64,000 bases of DNA from Litorilinea aerophila (GTDB lineage Bacteria > Chloroflexota > Anaerolineae > Caldilineales > Caldilineaceae), in assembly GCF_006569185.2 (NCBI RefSeq), contig NZ_VIGC02000003.1, forward strand, positions 62,001 through 126,000, in the 5' to 3' direction. Made by a program: the position numbers and the translations under genes. A model generated the notes under the pieces. That model was not told where the DNA came from. It saw only the letters and a list, made by a program, of their open reading frames with translations, and did no database searches. This document shows positions 11,185 to 19,521 of the stretch, piece after piece; the stretch's first letter is position 1, and every line of letters begins with the position of its first letter.

Positions 11185-11371
11185 CGTCGGTCACTCGGTG
11201 ATATGGTGTAAGGGCCAGGTCCATTCCGATGGGACTGGACAGCCACAAGATAAAATTTTCACAAACACGCGGGATAGCATACACTAGCTCGCAAAAATCC
11301 GCAACCAACAGGGCCCCATCCGCCGACCCCATCCGGCAGATGGGGCCAAACCATGGAGCGTCACGCCAGCC

Positions 11372-12310
11372 ATGCGTCACTATCAGGCCATTCCCTACGT
11401 CCTCCTCTTGGGCTTTCTCTTCGGCTCCTCGTTGGTGGTCTCTCGTTTTAGCGTCGGGCAATATGCCCCGCTCACCTACATCAGCCTGCGGCTCCTCCTG
11501 GCCGCGCTGGGCCACCTGGCCATCTATGGCCTGATGCGCCCCAGGCGGTGGCCCACGGAGCCCCGTCTCTGGCTCCTGGCTGGGGGGCTGGGTGTGTTGG
11601 GCTCTGCCATCCCCATGACCGCCATCGTCAGTTCTCTCCAGTACCAGTCCAGCGGGGTAACCTCCTTGCTCTTGACCCTGAATCCGGTGGCCACGGTGTT
11701 GATGGCCCAGCTCTTCCTGCAGGATGAACCGCTAACGGTGCGCAAGCTGGCCGGCGCGGTGATCGCCTTTGGCGGCGCAGGCGTGCTCTTGCTGCGGGGG
11801 GAAAGTGGCCTGGCCCAGTTCGCCCAGGCTGACTGGCGGGGGTATGCCTGGGTGGGCGTGGGGGTGCTGGCCAGCGCCTCGGGCTCGGTGTATGCCCGGC
11901 GCTTCCTGCGCCATGCCAACGCCTGGGACGTGGCCAGCATCCGCATGATGGCCGCTGCGCTGGTCATGTTGCCCATCACCGGCTGGACTGTGGGCTACGA
12001 TCTGAGCCGGGTGAACTGGCAGGGATACGCGGCCCTGGGCTATGCGGCCCTGGTGGGCACCTTTTTGGCCATGTGGCTGAGCTTTACCATCGTCAAGCGC
12101 TTCGGCGCTACGCCCGCTTCCCAGACCTCCTACGTCATGCCCGTGGTGAGTACCCTGTTGGGTGCGGCCCTGCTGGGTGAACAGATCACCCACGGCATGA
12201 TCCTGGGCATGGGAGTCATCTTCGCCGGCCTCTCTCTCCTGAACTCTCGGGGGCCCACCGGGCGCGGCCGAAGGGCGCCGTCCGAGGCCCGGCGCCTGAG
12301 CTCCTGCTGA
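11372..12310 (+). CDS. DMT-superfamily transporter (EamA-type exporter)
   Basis: 312 residues with ten predicted helices arranged as two EamA repeats (about 5-140 and 155-285). The first repeat ends with the typical LNPVATVLMAQLFLQDEPL motif and the second with TSYVMPVVSTLLGAALLGEQI. Such proteins export amino acids, nucleosides or metabolites; the substrate cannot be read from the sequence. The C-terminal tail is Arg/Ser-rich and cytoplasmic. The gene is single and divergent from mrpA; its 3' end is followed by a palindromic element and the convergent yccF. Confidence 0.88.
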   Translation: MRHYQAIPYVLLLGFLFGSSLVVSRFSVGQYAPLTYISLRLLLAALGHLAIYGLMRPRRWPTEPRLWLLAGGLGVLGSAIPMTAIVSSLQYQSSGVTSLLLTLNPVATVLMAQLFLQDEPLTVRKLAGAVIAFGGAGVLLLRGESGLAQFAQADWRGYAWVGVGVLASASGSVYARRFLRHANAWDVASIRMMAAALVMLPITGWTVGYDLSRVNWQGYAALGYAALVGTFLAMWLSFTIVKRFGATPASQTSYVMPVVSTLLGAALLGEQITHGMILGMGVIFAGLSLLNSRGPTGRGRRAPSEARRLSSC

Positions 12311-12376
12311 GCCGACGTGGGGAAAGCTCTATGTATCCTATCCCTAACAGCCACCCTGGGCTCCTGCTTCAGCTAC

Positions 12377-12471
12377 TACAGTCCGGCGTAAATACCACGG
12401 CAGAAATCCCGGGTGCCCTCTGGGCACACTCCCTCTGGTGGATCCTGTCGGCGAATTTCGGCCGGGATTGA
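12377..12471 (+). mobile_element. MITE-like palindromic element, copy 1 (95 bp, 4-bp CTAC duplication)
   Basis: The element starts TACAGTCCGGCGTAAATACC and ends GGCCGGGATTGA, with an internal inverted repeat around GGCAGAAAT / GAATTTCGGCC. It is flanked by the direct repeat CTAC (12373-12376 and 12472-12475). The right-hand CTAC includes, on the minus strand, the TAG stop of yccF. Its interior (GGGTGCCCTCTGGGC...) is nearly identical to that of the copy at 45837-45931, which lies in the opposite orientation. Confidence 0.85.
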
Positions 12472-12840
12472 CTACCGCAGATCCCGGCCGAAGGGCATCA
12501 GGGAGAGGGGAATCAGCTTGATGTGCTGCTTGGCGAACGGGATGCCGATGATGGTGATGGCCAGGATGGCAGCATGAAACAGGTGCGAGAGCGCGAGCTC
12601 CCATCCAAACAGCACCAGCCAGATGAGGTTGAAGATGATGCGCAGGGTGCTGTTGGCATGGGGACTCTCCACCACCTCCTTGCCGAAGGGCGCCAGGCTG
12701 GCCAGCCCCAGTTTGATGGACTGGAGGCCAAAAGGGATGCCCACAATGGTCAGGCAGAGGACGATCCCGCCGATGATGTATCCCAGGGCGGTGACAAATC
12801 CGCCAAAAATGAGCCAGATGATGTTGCCTAACAAAGACAT
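12472..12840 (-). CDS. yccF: YccF-family inner membrane protein
   Basis: 122 residues containing two YccF domains. Each has a hydrophobic hairpin ending in IVGIPFG or IIGIPFA and then a PFGKEV / PFGRDL box. The start at 12840 (MSLLGNIIWL) is preceded by AGGAGGG with 6-nt spacing; a longer in-frame extension has no support. The function of YccF proteins is not established. The gene's stop codon abuts the palindromic element at 12377-12471, so the last bases come from or next to the insertion site. Confidence 0.9.
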   Translation of the reverse strand: MSLLGNIIWLIFGGFVTALGYIIGGIVLCLTIVGIPFGLQSIKLGLASLAPFGKEVVESPHANSTLRIIFNLIWLVLFGWELALSHLFHAAILAITIIGIPFAKQHIKLIPLSLMPFGRDLR

Positions 12841-13242
12841 GCTCGTTCCCTCCTGAACATAGATGTTATCGGGGCGGAAGCCGTCCCGAACTTTTCCAAC
12901 TCGAAACCAATACGTGGCATCCTTGCTGCAGGTTTCAACTTCTACAGCAGGAGACCCGCCCAAAGCCTATCCAAATATTTTAAGGTTGGGGGGCGGAATT
13001 TTGGTTGTGTCCGTGGGGCGGGCTGTGCTATACTGGGGGGCGTAGACGTTCAGTCCCCGTTTTTATCCGTTGGCGTTCACAAGAGGACAATTTCATATCC
13101 CTGCAGAGTCGAGCGCGAAATCGCGCCCGAAGGGTGGGTATTTGTCCGAAATTGTTTGGCATCGTTTCGCCATCATTTTTCTACATCCTGGATACCGATT
13201 GGGCCATCCGTTCAGGGCATTCATGGCAGAGGGAGGGGTCTC
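12841..13242. other. Intergenic region upstream of the small membrane protein gene
   Basis: About 400 bp between the divergent yccF and the 61-residue protein gene. It contains a plausible plus-strand promoter at 13005-13034 and then about 200 nt of probable leader. I see no additional gene and no RNA family that I recognise in the leader. Confidence 0.6.
13005..13034 (+). promoter_or_regulatory. Probable promoter of the small membrane protein gene
   Basis: TTGTGT (13005-13010), an 18-nt spacer and TATACT (13029-13034). It lies about 205 bp upstream of the GTG start, implying a long 5' leader if used. Confidence 0.4.
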
Positions 13243-13428
13243 GTGCACAAGGTGAGCGAACGTGACTACGAAATCAGCTTTCCGCGCGAGGACACATCGC
13301 GGCGGCGTCGCCTGCCCCGTCAACGCACCCAGTACAGCCCCGTTTTCTTCGTAGCCCTGCTGGCCACCATCGTCAGCGCAGCGGCTTTCCTCATCATCGT
13401 GGCCACGTTGATCACGGGCGGCATGTAA
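13243..13428 (+). CDS. Small single-pass membrane protein (61 aa), unknown function
   Basis: The GTG at 13243 follows GGGAGGGG with good spacing and gives 61 residues; longer in-frame forms lack a site. The N-terminal 33 residues are polar and basic (SFPREDTSRRRRLPRQRTQY), followed by one strong membrane helix (FFVALLATIVSAAAFLIIVATLI). The Arg-rich side predicts a cytoplasmic N-terminus. A hairpin followed by seven T lies about 125 bp downstream, consistent with a short monocistronic transcript. No family recognised. Confidence 0.7.
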   Translation: MHKVSERDYEISFPREDTSRRRRLPRQRTQYSPVFFVALLATIVSAAAFLIIVATLITGGM

Positions 13429-13551
13429 CCGCCAGCGACGTGGCCTCCAGGGTCCCGGAACAGGGCATAGACCCAGACACATCCGGCGCCGACTGGGCAC
13501 CATGGCAGATTGGCTGAAAATTCGGAGGGGCTGACCTGTGAGATTTTCGAG

Positions 13552-13578
13552 ACCTGGCCGTTCAGGCCAGGTTTTTTT
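13552..13578 (+). terminator. Rho-independent terminator
   Basis: ACCTGGCC - GTTCA - GGCCAGGT forms an 8-bp perfect stem, followed immediately by a run of T. It lies downstream of the small membrane protein gene and upstream of the radical-SAM gene, separating the two transcripts. Confidence 0.85.
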
Positions 13579-13665
13579 GTGCTTCAATCGCTGTGGTATA
13601 ACCCTGGATGTCCGGCCCGTCCACCCAGTTTGCAGGGAAGTCGCCCTGCGCGCGATAATGGCGCC

Positions 13666-14550
13666 ATGGAGATCATGGAACGTACCCTGCCGGACCATTC
13701 GGTTCGCCCACCCAGCCAGGCCCTGACCCGAACCGGCGGCTTCCTGGCCGGCTTTACCCATACCCTGCAGCCCTACATCGGCTGTCGCTTTGGATGTACC
13801 TACTGCTACGTCCAGGGCCTGGGTGTACACCGGTTCCATCAGCCGCCCCTGCCCTGGGGCCACTACGCCCATCCCCGGGCAGGCATTGCGGAACGGCTGG
13901 GACAGGAGTTGGCCCGTCACCAGGCCCGGGGTAGGCTGGAGCGCCTGGCCATTTTCATGTCCAGCGCCACGGACCCCTACCAGGGCCTGGAGCGACGTTG
14001 GCGCCTGAGCCGTGCCTGTCTGGATCAATTCCTGGCTTTCCCGCCCGGTCGCTTGCTGGTCCAGACCCGTTCCCCGCTGGTGGAAGAGGACTTCCCCCGG
14101 TTGCGGGCGTTGGGGGAGCGGGCCTGGCTCAGCTTCACCCTGGAGACCGACCAGGACGAGGTCCGGCGGGTGGTGACACCGTGGTGCCCTTCCATCGAGC
14201 GGCGCCTGGAGACCCTGGCCGCTGCCCGGGAGGCTGGCCTGAATGTCCAGATCGCGGTGAGCCCCTGCCTGCCCTTCTCGTCGGTCGCCTCTTTCGGTCG
14301 CCTGCTGCTGGAGCTGGCCGATCGGGTGGTGGTAGACAGCTTCGTCTGCGGGGATGGCCAGGGCGGCCGCCGAACCCGGGCTACCGGCATTCCAGAACTG
14401 TACGAAGCGCAGGGCTGGGGGGACTGGCAGGATGAGGGCCCGGCCCAGGAGCTCTACCGCTGGCTGGCCGCCCGCATGGGGGATCGGGCTGGCTGGTCCC
14501 AGGCAGGCTTCCGGGCATTGGCCCACCCGGAACAGGGCCGCGCGGACTGA
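13666..14550 (+). CDS. Radical SAM protein (SplB-like)
   Basis: The start at 13666 (MEIMERTLPD) is chosen because upstream in-frame sequence would read through the terminator hairpin. The 294-residue protein has the radical-SAM cluster motif Cys40-x3-Cys44-x2-Cys47 (CRFGCTYCY), which binds the [4Fe-4S] cluster that cleaves S-adenosylmethionine. FMSSATDPYQGLER and the LVQTRSPLVEEDF segment resemble the SPL/Rv2578c-type subgroup of radical SAM proteins. The substrate is unknown; similarity to spore photoproduct lyase does not mean photolyase activity. Its stop overlaps the in-frame ATG at 14550 in front of the endonuclease V gene, hinting at a two-gene DNA-repair transcript. Confidence 0.85.
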   Translation: MEIMERTLPDHSVRPPSQALTRTGGFLAGFTHTLQPYIGCRFGCTYCYVQGLGVHRFHQPPLPWGHYAHPRAGIAERLGQELARHQARGRLERLAIFMSSATDPYQGLERRWRLSRACLDQFLAFPPGRLLVQTRSPLVEEDFPRLRALGERAWLSFTLETDQDEVRRVVTPWCPSIERRLETLAAAREAGLNVQIAVSPCLPFSSVASFGRLLLELADRVVVDSFVCGDGQGGRRTRATGIPELYEAQGWGDWQDEGPAQELYRWLAARMGDRAGWSQAGFRALAHPEQGRAD

Positions 14551-14579
14551 TGGCCCACCGCCCGGGGAGGGAGGAAGCC

Positions 14580-15263
14580 ATGGCGTGGACGCTGCACCAT
14601 GCCCACCGGTGGGATGTGTCCGTGCCGGAGGCGATCCGCATCCAGGAACAGCTGGCTCCCCTGGTTCGGGAGGAGCCCCTGCCGGCGGCGCCCACGTTGG
14701 TGGCCGGCGTGGACATGAGCGTGCGGCAACAGCGGGTCCAGGCGGCGGTGGTGGTCCTGCGCCTGCCCGACCTGACGGTGGTGGACCAGGCCATCTGGCG
14801 GGGTCCGGTGGACTTTCCCTATGTGCCGGGGCTGCTCAGCTTCCGGGAAGTGCCGGCCGTCATCGCCGCGCTGGAGCGGTTGCAGGCGCGTCCGGACGTC
14901 ATCCTGGCCGATGCCCAGGGGCGAGCCCACCCCCGGCGGCTGGGTCTGGCCTCCCACCTGGGCGTCCTCCTGGATCTGCCCACCGTGGGCGTGGCCAAAT
15001 CCCGGCTGGTGGGCACCCATGAGCCGCCGGGGCCGGAGAAGGGCGCCACGGCTCCGCTCTTCCACGGCGAGGAGCTGGTGGGGATGGTGGTCCGCACCCG
15101 GGCGAGTGTGCGGCCGGTTTTCGTCAGCGTGGGGCACCGGATCACCCTGGACCAGGCCGTGGCCCTGACCCTGGCCTGCACCACCCGCTATCGCCTTCCC
15201 GAGCCCACCCGGCTGGCCCACTTGGCCAGCCGGCGCGCGGCCGGACCGAACCAGGAAGCGTAA
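14580..15263 (+). CDS. nfi: Endonuclease V (deoxyinosine 3' endonuclease)
   Basis: 227 residues when started at 14580, where GGGAGGGAGG precedes the ATG; an in-frame ATG at 14550 overlaps the upstream stop but lacks a site. It cleaves the second phosphodiester bond 3' to deoxyinosine during repair of deaminated adenine. All family active-site positions are visible: Asp45 (GVDMSV), Tyr81 and Glu90 (YVPGLLSFRE), Asp111 and His117 (DAQGRAHPRR) and Lys140 (GVAKS). The C-terminal part (VRTRASVRPVFVSVGHRI) is also typical. Neighbouring radical-SAM gene upstream, sugar genes downstream. Confidence 0.95.
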   Translation: MAWTLHHAHRWDVSVPEAIRIQEQLAPLVREEPLPAAPTLVAGVDMSVRQQRVQAAVVVLRLPDLTVVDQAIWRGPVDFPYVPGLLSFREVPAVIAALERLQARPDVILADAQGRAHPRRLGLASHLGVLLDLPTVGVAKSRLVGTHEPPGPEKGATAPLFHGEELVGMVVRTRASVRPVFVSVGHRITLDQAVALTLACTTRYRLPEPTRLAHLASRRAAGPNQEA

Positions 15264-15319
15264 CAGCAGGGAGAAATCCCCCAGCAACCTGATAACCCAC
15301 ACAACATAAGGAGGAGTCC

Positions 15320-16249
15320 ATGCACTTATTGGGTGGCGTGGAGGCCGGTGGCACCAAATTTGTCTGTGCGGTGGGGACCGGCCCAGACGATATACGCGCG
15401 GAGATACGTTTCAACACCACCACCCCCGAGGAGAACCTGGCCCAGGTCATTCGTTTTTTCCAGGAGCACCACGCCCAGACGCCGCTGGCCGCCGTCGGCG
15501 TTGCCGCCTTTGGCCCCCTGGACCCAGATCCCAGCTCGCCCACCTTTGGCTACATCACTACCACGCCCAAGCCCGGCTGGGCCCATACCGACGTGGTGGG
15601 TCCCCTGCGGGAGGCCCTGGGGGTGCCGGTGGGCTTTGATTCGGATGTGAACGGCGCGGCGCTGGGGGAACATCGCTGGGGCGCGGCCCAGGGGCTGGAC
15701 ACATTCGTCTACATCACCGTGGGCACGGGCCTGGGCGGCGGCGGCATGGTCAACGGCAAGCTGATGCACGGGCTCATGCACCCGGAAATGGGCCACATGC
15801 AGATCCCCCACGACTGGGACGCGGATCCCTACCCCGGCTTCTGCACCTACCACGGCGACTGTTGGGAAGGGCTGGCCTGTGGCCCGGCCATCCAGGACCG
15901 CTGGCAGTTCCCGGCTGAAGAGCTGCCCCCCGGCCATCCTTCCTGGCACCTGGAGGCCCACTACCTGGCCCTGGGGCTGGTCAACATCATCTGCCTGCTC
16001 TCACCCCAGCGCATCATCATGGGGGGCGGGGTCATGCAACAACGCCACCTTTTCCCCAAGATCCACGAGAAAGTGCGTACCTTGTTGAACAACTACATCC
16101 AAAAACCGGCCATCACCGAGCACATTGAGGAATACATTGTGCCCCCAGCCCTGGGCGGGCGGGCCGGCGTGTTGGGGGCCCTGGCCCTGGCCGAGGCCGC
16201 CCGGGCCGGCGCGCCGTCGGGCCATCAGCAGAGCGCGGAGAAGTCCTGA
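15320..16249 (+). CDS. ROK-family fructokinase
   Basis: 309-residue cytoplasmic sugar kinase with an AAGGAGGAG site 5 nt before the ATG. The phosphate loop is [10 protein letters not shown], the catalytic Asp lies in [15 protein letters not shown] and the second phosphate motif is [12 protein letters not shown]. The zinc-binding motif of the ROK fructokinase/mannokinase group is present, with its His at HMQIPHDWD and Cys/His/Cys in [11 protein letters not shown]. It probably phosphorylates fructose to fructose 6-phosphate; other hexoses such as mannose are possible. galT starts one base after its stop, so the two form a sugar-metabolism operon. Confidence 0.9.
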   Translation: MHLLGGVEAGGTKFVCAVGTGPDDIRAEIRFNTTTPEENLAQVIRFFQEHHAQTPLAAVGVAAFGPLDPDPSSPTFGYITTTPKPGWAHTDVVGPLREALGVPVGFDSDVNGAALGEHRWGAAQGLDTFVYITVGTGLGGGGMVNGKLMHGLMHPEMGHMQIPHDWDADPYPGFCTYHGDCWEGLACGPAIQDRWQFPAEELPPGHPSWHLEAHYLALGLVNIICLLSPQRIIMGGGVMQQRHLFPKIHEKVRTLLNNYIQKPAITEHIEEYIVPPALGGRAGVLGALALAEAARAGAPSGHQQSAEKS

Positions 16250-16250
16250 C

Positions 16251-17318
16251 ATGTCCACCGCGGAGATTCAATTCGATCCCGGTCAACATCCCCACCGTCG
16301 CCGCAATCCCCTGACGGGGGACTGGGTGCTGGTTTCCCCCCACCGCACCCGCCGGCCCTGGCAGGGGCAGGTGGAAAAGCTACCGGACGAGGAGCGACCG
16401 GCCTACGACCCCACTTGCTATCTGTGTCCCGGCAACATGCGGGCCGGCCAGCGGCGTAACCCGGCCTATACCGGGACCTTTGTCTTCGACAACGATTTTG
16501 CCGCCCTGCTGCCCGACGGCCCCCGGGGCGAAGTCCAGGACGGAGAGCTCTTCCAGGCCCAGGCGGAAACCGGCATCTGCCGGGTGATCTGCTTCAGCCC
16601 GCGCCATGATCTCACCCTGCCCGAAATGGCTGTGGCCGATATCCGGCGGGTGGTGGATGTCTGGGCGGAACAGGTGGTGGAGTTGGGCAGCCGGGAGGAC
16701 ATCCGCTACGTCCAGGTCTTCGAGAACAAGGGGGCCATGATGGGGTGTTCCAACCCCCATCCCCACGGCCAGATCTGGGCCAACTACCGGATTCCCCAGG
16801 AGCCTGCCCGGGAGGATGAGGGGCAGCAGCGCTATTTCAGGGCCCATGGCCGGCCCCTCCTGCTGGACTATCTGGAAGCAGAGCTGGAGCGGCGGGAGCG
16901 GCTGGTGGTGGAAAACGAGCACTGGGTAGCCCTGGTGCCCTACTGGGCGGTCTGGCCGTTTGAGATCCTCCTGCTGCCCCGTCGGCATGTCACCGCGCTG
17001 CCCCAACTGGCGGACGCAGAACGGGACAGCCTGGCCGATATTCTCAAACGGCTGTTAACCCGCTACGACAACCTCTTCGAAACCAGTTTCCCCTATTCCA
17101 TGGGCTGGCATGGCGAACCCACCGACGGCCTCTCCCGCCCCTACTGGCAGCTCCACGCCCACTTCTACCCGCCCCTGCTCCGTTCGGCCACGGTGCGCAA
17201 GTTCATGGTGGGCTACGAGATGCTGGGCAACCCCCAGCGGGACATCACCGCCGAACAGGCGGCGGATCGGCTGCGCCAGCTGGACGAGGTCCACTACCGC
17301 CAGCGCAGCGGATCCTGA
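16251..17318 (+). CDS. galT: Galactose-1-phosphate uridylyltransferase
   Basis: Leloir-pathway enzyme that exchanges UMP between UDP-glucose and galactose 1-phosphate. The ATG at 16251 directly follows the fructokinase stop. The nucleophile is His172 in [11 protein letters not shown] (HPH, residues 170-172). A zinc site is formed in part by Cys56 and Cys59 (CYLCPGN), and the N-terminus has the [14 protein letters not shown] signature. Length 355 is normal. galK and galE are not nearby. Confidence 0.95.
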   Translation: MSTAEIQFDPGQHPHRRRNPLTGDWVLVSPHRTRRPWQGQVEKLPDEERPAYDPTCYLCPGNMRAGQRRNPAYTGTFVFDNDFAALLPDGPRGEVQDGELFQAQAETGICRVICFSPRHDLTLPEMAVADIRRVVDVWAEQVVELGSREDIRYVQVFENKGAMMGCSNPHPHGQIWANYRIPQEPAREDEGQQRYFRAHGRPLLLDYLEAELERRERLVVENEHWVALVPYWAVWPFEILLLPRRHVTALPQLADAERDSLADILKRLLTRYDNLFETSFPYSMGWHGEPTDGLSRPYWQLHAHFYPPLLRSATVRKFMVGYEMLGNPQRDITAEQAADRLRQLDEVHYRQRSGS

Positions 17319-17323
17319 TCGTT

Positions 17324-17369
17324 GTAGAGACGCACGGCCCCGTAGAGACGCACGGCCGTGCGTCTCTAC
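17324..17369. repeat. REP-like palindrome GTAGAGACGCACGGCC, likely bidirectional terminator
   Basis: GTAGAGACGCACGGCC occurs at 17324-17339 and again at 17342-17357; the second copy is part of a perfect 28-bp palindrome (17342-17369). It lies between the converging galT and binding-lipoprotein genes and is followed by an AT-rich stretch. Repeats of this wording are widespread in several phyla. Confidence 0.85.
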
Positions 17370-17380
17370 GGTATTTATAT

Positions 17381-18529
17381 TTATTCCACTTGCTGGAACT
17401 CCCCATCCACCACCTGGTAGATCCAGATCTGGGGATCGACCAGGTCGCCGTTTTCCTGATATTGCAGGGTATCCACCAGGGTTTCAAAGCGCCCCCGCCG
17501 CAGGGCTTCCGTGACCGCGTCCCGCTCCAGGGAATCGGCCTGTTGCACCGCCTGGCTGAGGACCTGCATGGCCACGTACCCGTTCACCGAATAGGTGTCT
17601 GGGTTGCGGTACTCCACCGCCTGGTAGGCTTCGATCCAGCGCTGGTCGGCCACGTTGGCGGGGCTGGGTGCGAAGGCGCTGACGTACATCCCCTCGGCTG
17701 TGCCGTTGGCCTCGTCGATGGTGGCAGCCAGGAAAGCGCCATCGCTGGCCAGCATGGGCACGGTGATGCCCGCCTCCACCAGGGCAGCCCGCAGGTAGGG
17801 GGCCTCGATCTCATAGCCGGCGTAGAAGATGGCATCCGGGTTCGCGCTCTGGATGCGGGGAATCTCCTCGTCGTAGCGGCTTTGTCCCTCGGCCACCTGG
17901 AGGGTCAGGACCACTTGGGCGCCCAGCTCCTGCAGGCGGGCCACCAGGGCATTGGCCAGCCCCTGGCCATACTCGGTGTCGTTGTGGAGCACAGCCACCC
18001 GACGGGCGCCCAGGGTTTCCACCAGGAACCGGGCATCTACCGCGGCCTGGACGCTGTCGTTGGCGTTGACCCGGAAAAAGTTGGTGTAGCCCCGGGCCGT
18101 CAGGCTCTCTTCCGAGGCGGTGGGGGTGATGACCACCAGGGGCATGTCCCGGTAGTACTCCATGGCGGCCAGGGTCTGGCCGCTGTTCAGATGGCCGATG
18201 ACGCCCAGCACCCGCTCGCCCTGGTCGAGGGCCTCCTGAATCTGGGCCACCTGGGCCACGGCGACCTCGCTGTCGGATTCGTCGTCCAGGGGGCGTACCA
18301 CCACCCGGTAGCCCAGCAGACCTCCGCTGCGGTTGAGCTCTGCGGCGGCCAGGCGCACGCCGCCCAGCACTGTCTGCCCGCCGTTGGCCTGGAAGCCGCT
18401 CAGGGGGACGGCCACGTAGACGATGACATCGCCCCGGCCGGGCTCGGCACTGCTGCCTCCACAGGCAGCCAACAGGAGCGTCAGGGCGGTCAACAGGAGC
18501 AGGAGCAGACGTCGGTTCATCGTCGCCAT
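17381..18529 (-). CDS. ABC-type branched-chain amino acid/amide substrate-binding lipoprotein
   Basis: Periplasmic-binding-protein type I (LivK-like) lipoprotein. A hydrophobic signal peptide ends in the lipobox LLLAACGGS, so Cys20 (counting from the ATG at 18520) would be lipidated. The mature part has two Rossmann-like lobes (GQTVLGGVRLAAAELN; LGVIGHLNSGQTLAAMEYY; VAVLHNDTEYGQGLANAL). The start is either 18529 or 18520. No permease or ATPase genes of an ABC transporter are adjacent. Instead it is the last gene of the PspA/VWA cluster, so it could act as a ligand sensor rather than a transport component; this is inference. Confidence 0.85.
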   Translation of the reverse strand: MATMNRRLLLLLLTALTLLLAACGGSSAEPGRGDVIVYVAVPLSGFQANGGQTVLGGVRLAAAELNRSGGLLGYRVVVRPLDDESDSEVAVAQVAQIQEALDQGERVLGVIGHLNSGQTLAAMEYYRDMPLVVITPTASEESLTARGYTNFFRVNANDSVQAAVDARFLVETLGARRVAVLHNDTEYGQGLANALVARLQELGAQVVLTLQVAEGQSRYDEEIPRIQSANPDAIFYAGYEIEAPYLRAALVEAGITVPMLASDGAFLAATIDEANGTAEGMYVSAFAPSPANVADQRWIEAYQAVEYRNPDTYSVNGYVAMQVLSQAVQQADSLERDAVTEALRRGRFETLVDTLQYQENGDLVDPQIWIYQVVDGEFQQVE

Positions 18530-18589
18530 TCGATGGGTTCGCCTCTCAAGGGTTGTAATGTCCACGCTCTTTGCACGTCCGTTCCGTCA

Positions 18590-18708
18590 CCAAGGGACTG
18601 TGGCTCATCTACCACAAATGTGCGCTACCCACCCCGGTTTCGCAGGCAACTAAACAGGTTCGCACACATTTGGGAGATGAGCCGGGACTATTCACCCCAG
18701 TCCCTTGG
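18590..18708. repeat. Long imperfect inverted repeat spanning the 3' end of the coiled-coil gene
   Basis: Left arm: CCAAGGGACTG (18590-18600), GGCTCATCT and CAAATGTGCG. Right arm, read inverted: CCAAGGGACTG (18698-18708), GGCTCATCT and CAAATGTGTGCG, with 14 extra bases in the right arm. The right arm includes the last codons and stop of the gene at 18692. On RNA it would form a long hairpin in the 162-bp gap between two same-strand genes. Confidence 0.75.
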
Positions 18709-19516
18709 TGTTGTAGTTGTAGACCTCGTTGATGCTGCTCACCAGGTCGTTCAGGCGGGCCACCTGTTCCCGGATGTCGGCCTGGAGCCGTTCGGCCCGG
18801 CCGCTGCCCACGCTCTGGGCGTCAATGAGCTGCACCTGGCTGTAGACGGTGGCCAGCGCGGTCAGGCTCTGCTCCAGCTGGAGGGCGGCCTGTTTCATGC
18901 GCGCGTCCAGGGCCCGCAGGGCCTGCCAGTGTTTGCCCTTGCTCTCCAGCACCGCGTCCAGCTCCGCCTGGACCGCGGGGTTGCCCTCCAGCCGGCGTTG
19001 GGCGGTGAGCCGCTCGATCTCCTTGGGCAGGGCCTCCCGCTCCCGGGCCAGCAGGTCGTCCCGCCGATACGCGTCCAGGCGCAGGGCCAGCTGGTAGATG
19101 TTGCTGATCCAGTCGGTCATCTGGCTCGCAGTGTCCTCCAGCCGGTCCCGGATGACGCCGGGGCGATATTGGCGGATCTGGGTTTCGATGCGCCGCTGGT
19201 ACTCCAGCGCAGATTCCACCGCGCGGCGCAGCTCCCGGTCCTGGATGGCCCTGGGGTTGAACTGCTCCTGGAAGAGCTGCAGGAGCACCCGGGCGTTGGT
19301 TTCTGCGTCCGTCAGGCTGGAGTAGACGATGGCCGCCAGGCCGATGAGCCCCAGCAGGGGCCAGCCGAAGCGGGGCCACCAGGGAAACGGCCGGGGCAGC
19401 AGAAAGGTGAGGACGATGCTCAGGGCCAGCACCAGGGCACTTTCCCAGCGAAAGATGGCGTACTGGATCAGGGCGCTTTGGGCCTTCTGTTGCAGTTGGG
19501 CGCGTAAGGTGGTCAT
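18692..19516 (-). CDS. Two-helix membrane protein with long coiled coil, unknown function
   Basis: 274 residues. Two membrane helices close together (about residues 22-40 LVLALSIVLTFLLP and 50-67 GLIGLAAIVYSSL) are followed by about 200 residues of charged helical sequence with heptad-like spacing (RRAVESALEYQRRIETQIRQ; ALPKEIERLTAQRRLEG). It begins 5 bp after the VWA gene ends, so it is almost certainly co-transcribed with it. The likely topology is a short hairpin anchor with a cytoplasmic coiled coil, which could contact the PspA-like protein of the same cluster; that is inference. No family recognised. Confidence 0.75.
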   Translation of the reverse strand: MTTLRAQLQQKAQSALIQYAIFRWESALVLALSIVLTFLLPRPFPWWPRFGWPLLGLIGLAAIVYSSLTDAETNARVLLQLFQEQFNPRAIQDRELRRAVESALEYQRRIETQIRQYRPGVIRDRLEDTASQMTDWISNIYQLALRLDAYRRDDLLAREREALPKEIERLTAQRRLEGNPAVQAELDAVLESKGKHWQALRALDARMKQAALQLEQSLTALATVYSQVQLIDAQSVGSGRAERLQADIREQVARLNDLVSSINEVYNYNTKGLG

Positions 19517-19521
19517 GGCGT

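Noticed and set aside
8824-11211. Plus-strand open frame of almost 800 codons opposite mrpA
   Set aside because: It is an antisense frame of a well-supported gene, with His/Gln/Gly-rich composition and no family features. Similar antisense frames over recQ (24433-26901) and the subtilase (27894-31463) were dismissed for the same reason.
13430-13665. Possible structured RNA gene before the radical-SAM gene
   Set aside because: Checked for SRP RNA, tmRNA and tRNA features; only the terminator hairpin is convincing. No tRNA or rRNA gene was recognised in the window.
17381-18529. Binding lipoprotein as part of an ABC amino-acid importer operon
   Set aside because: No permease or ATPase genes occur on either side; the neighbours belong to the PspA/VWA cluster and galT.
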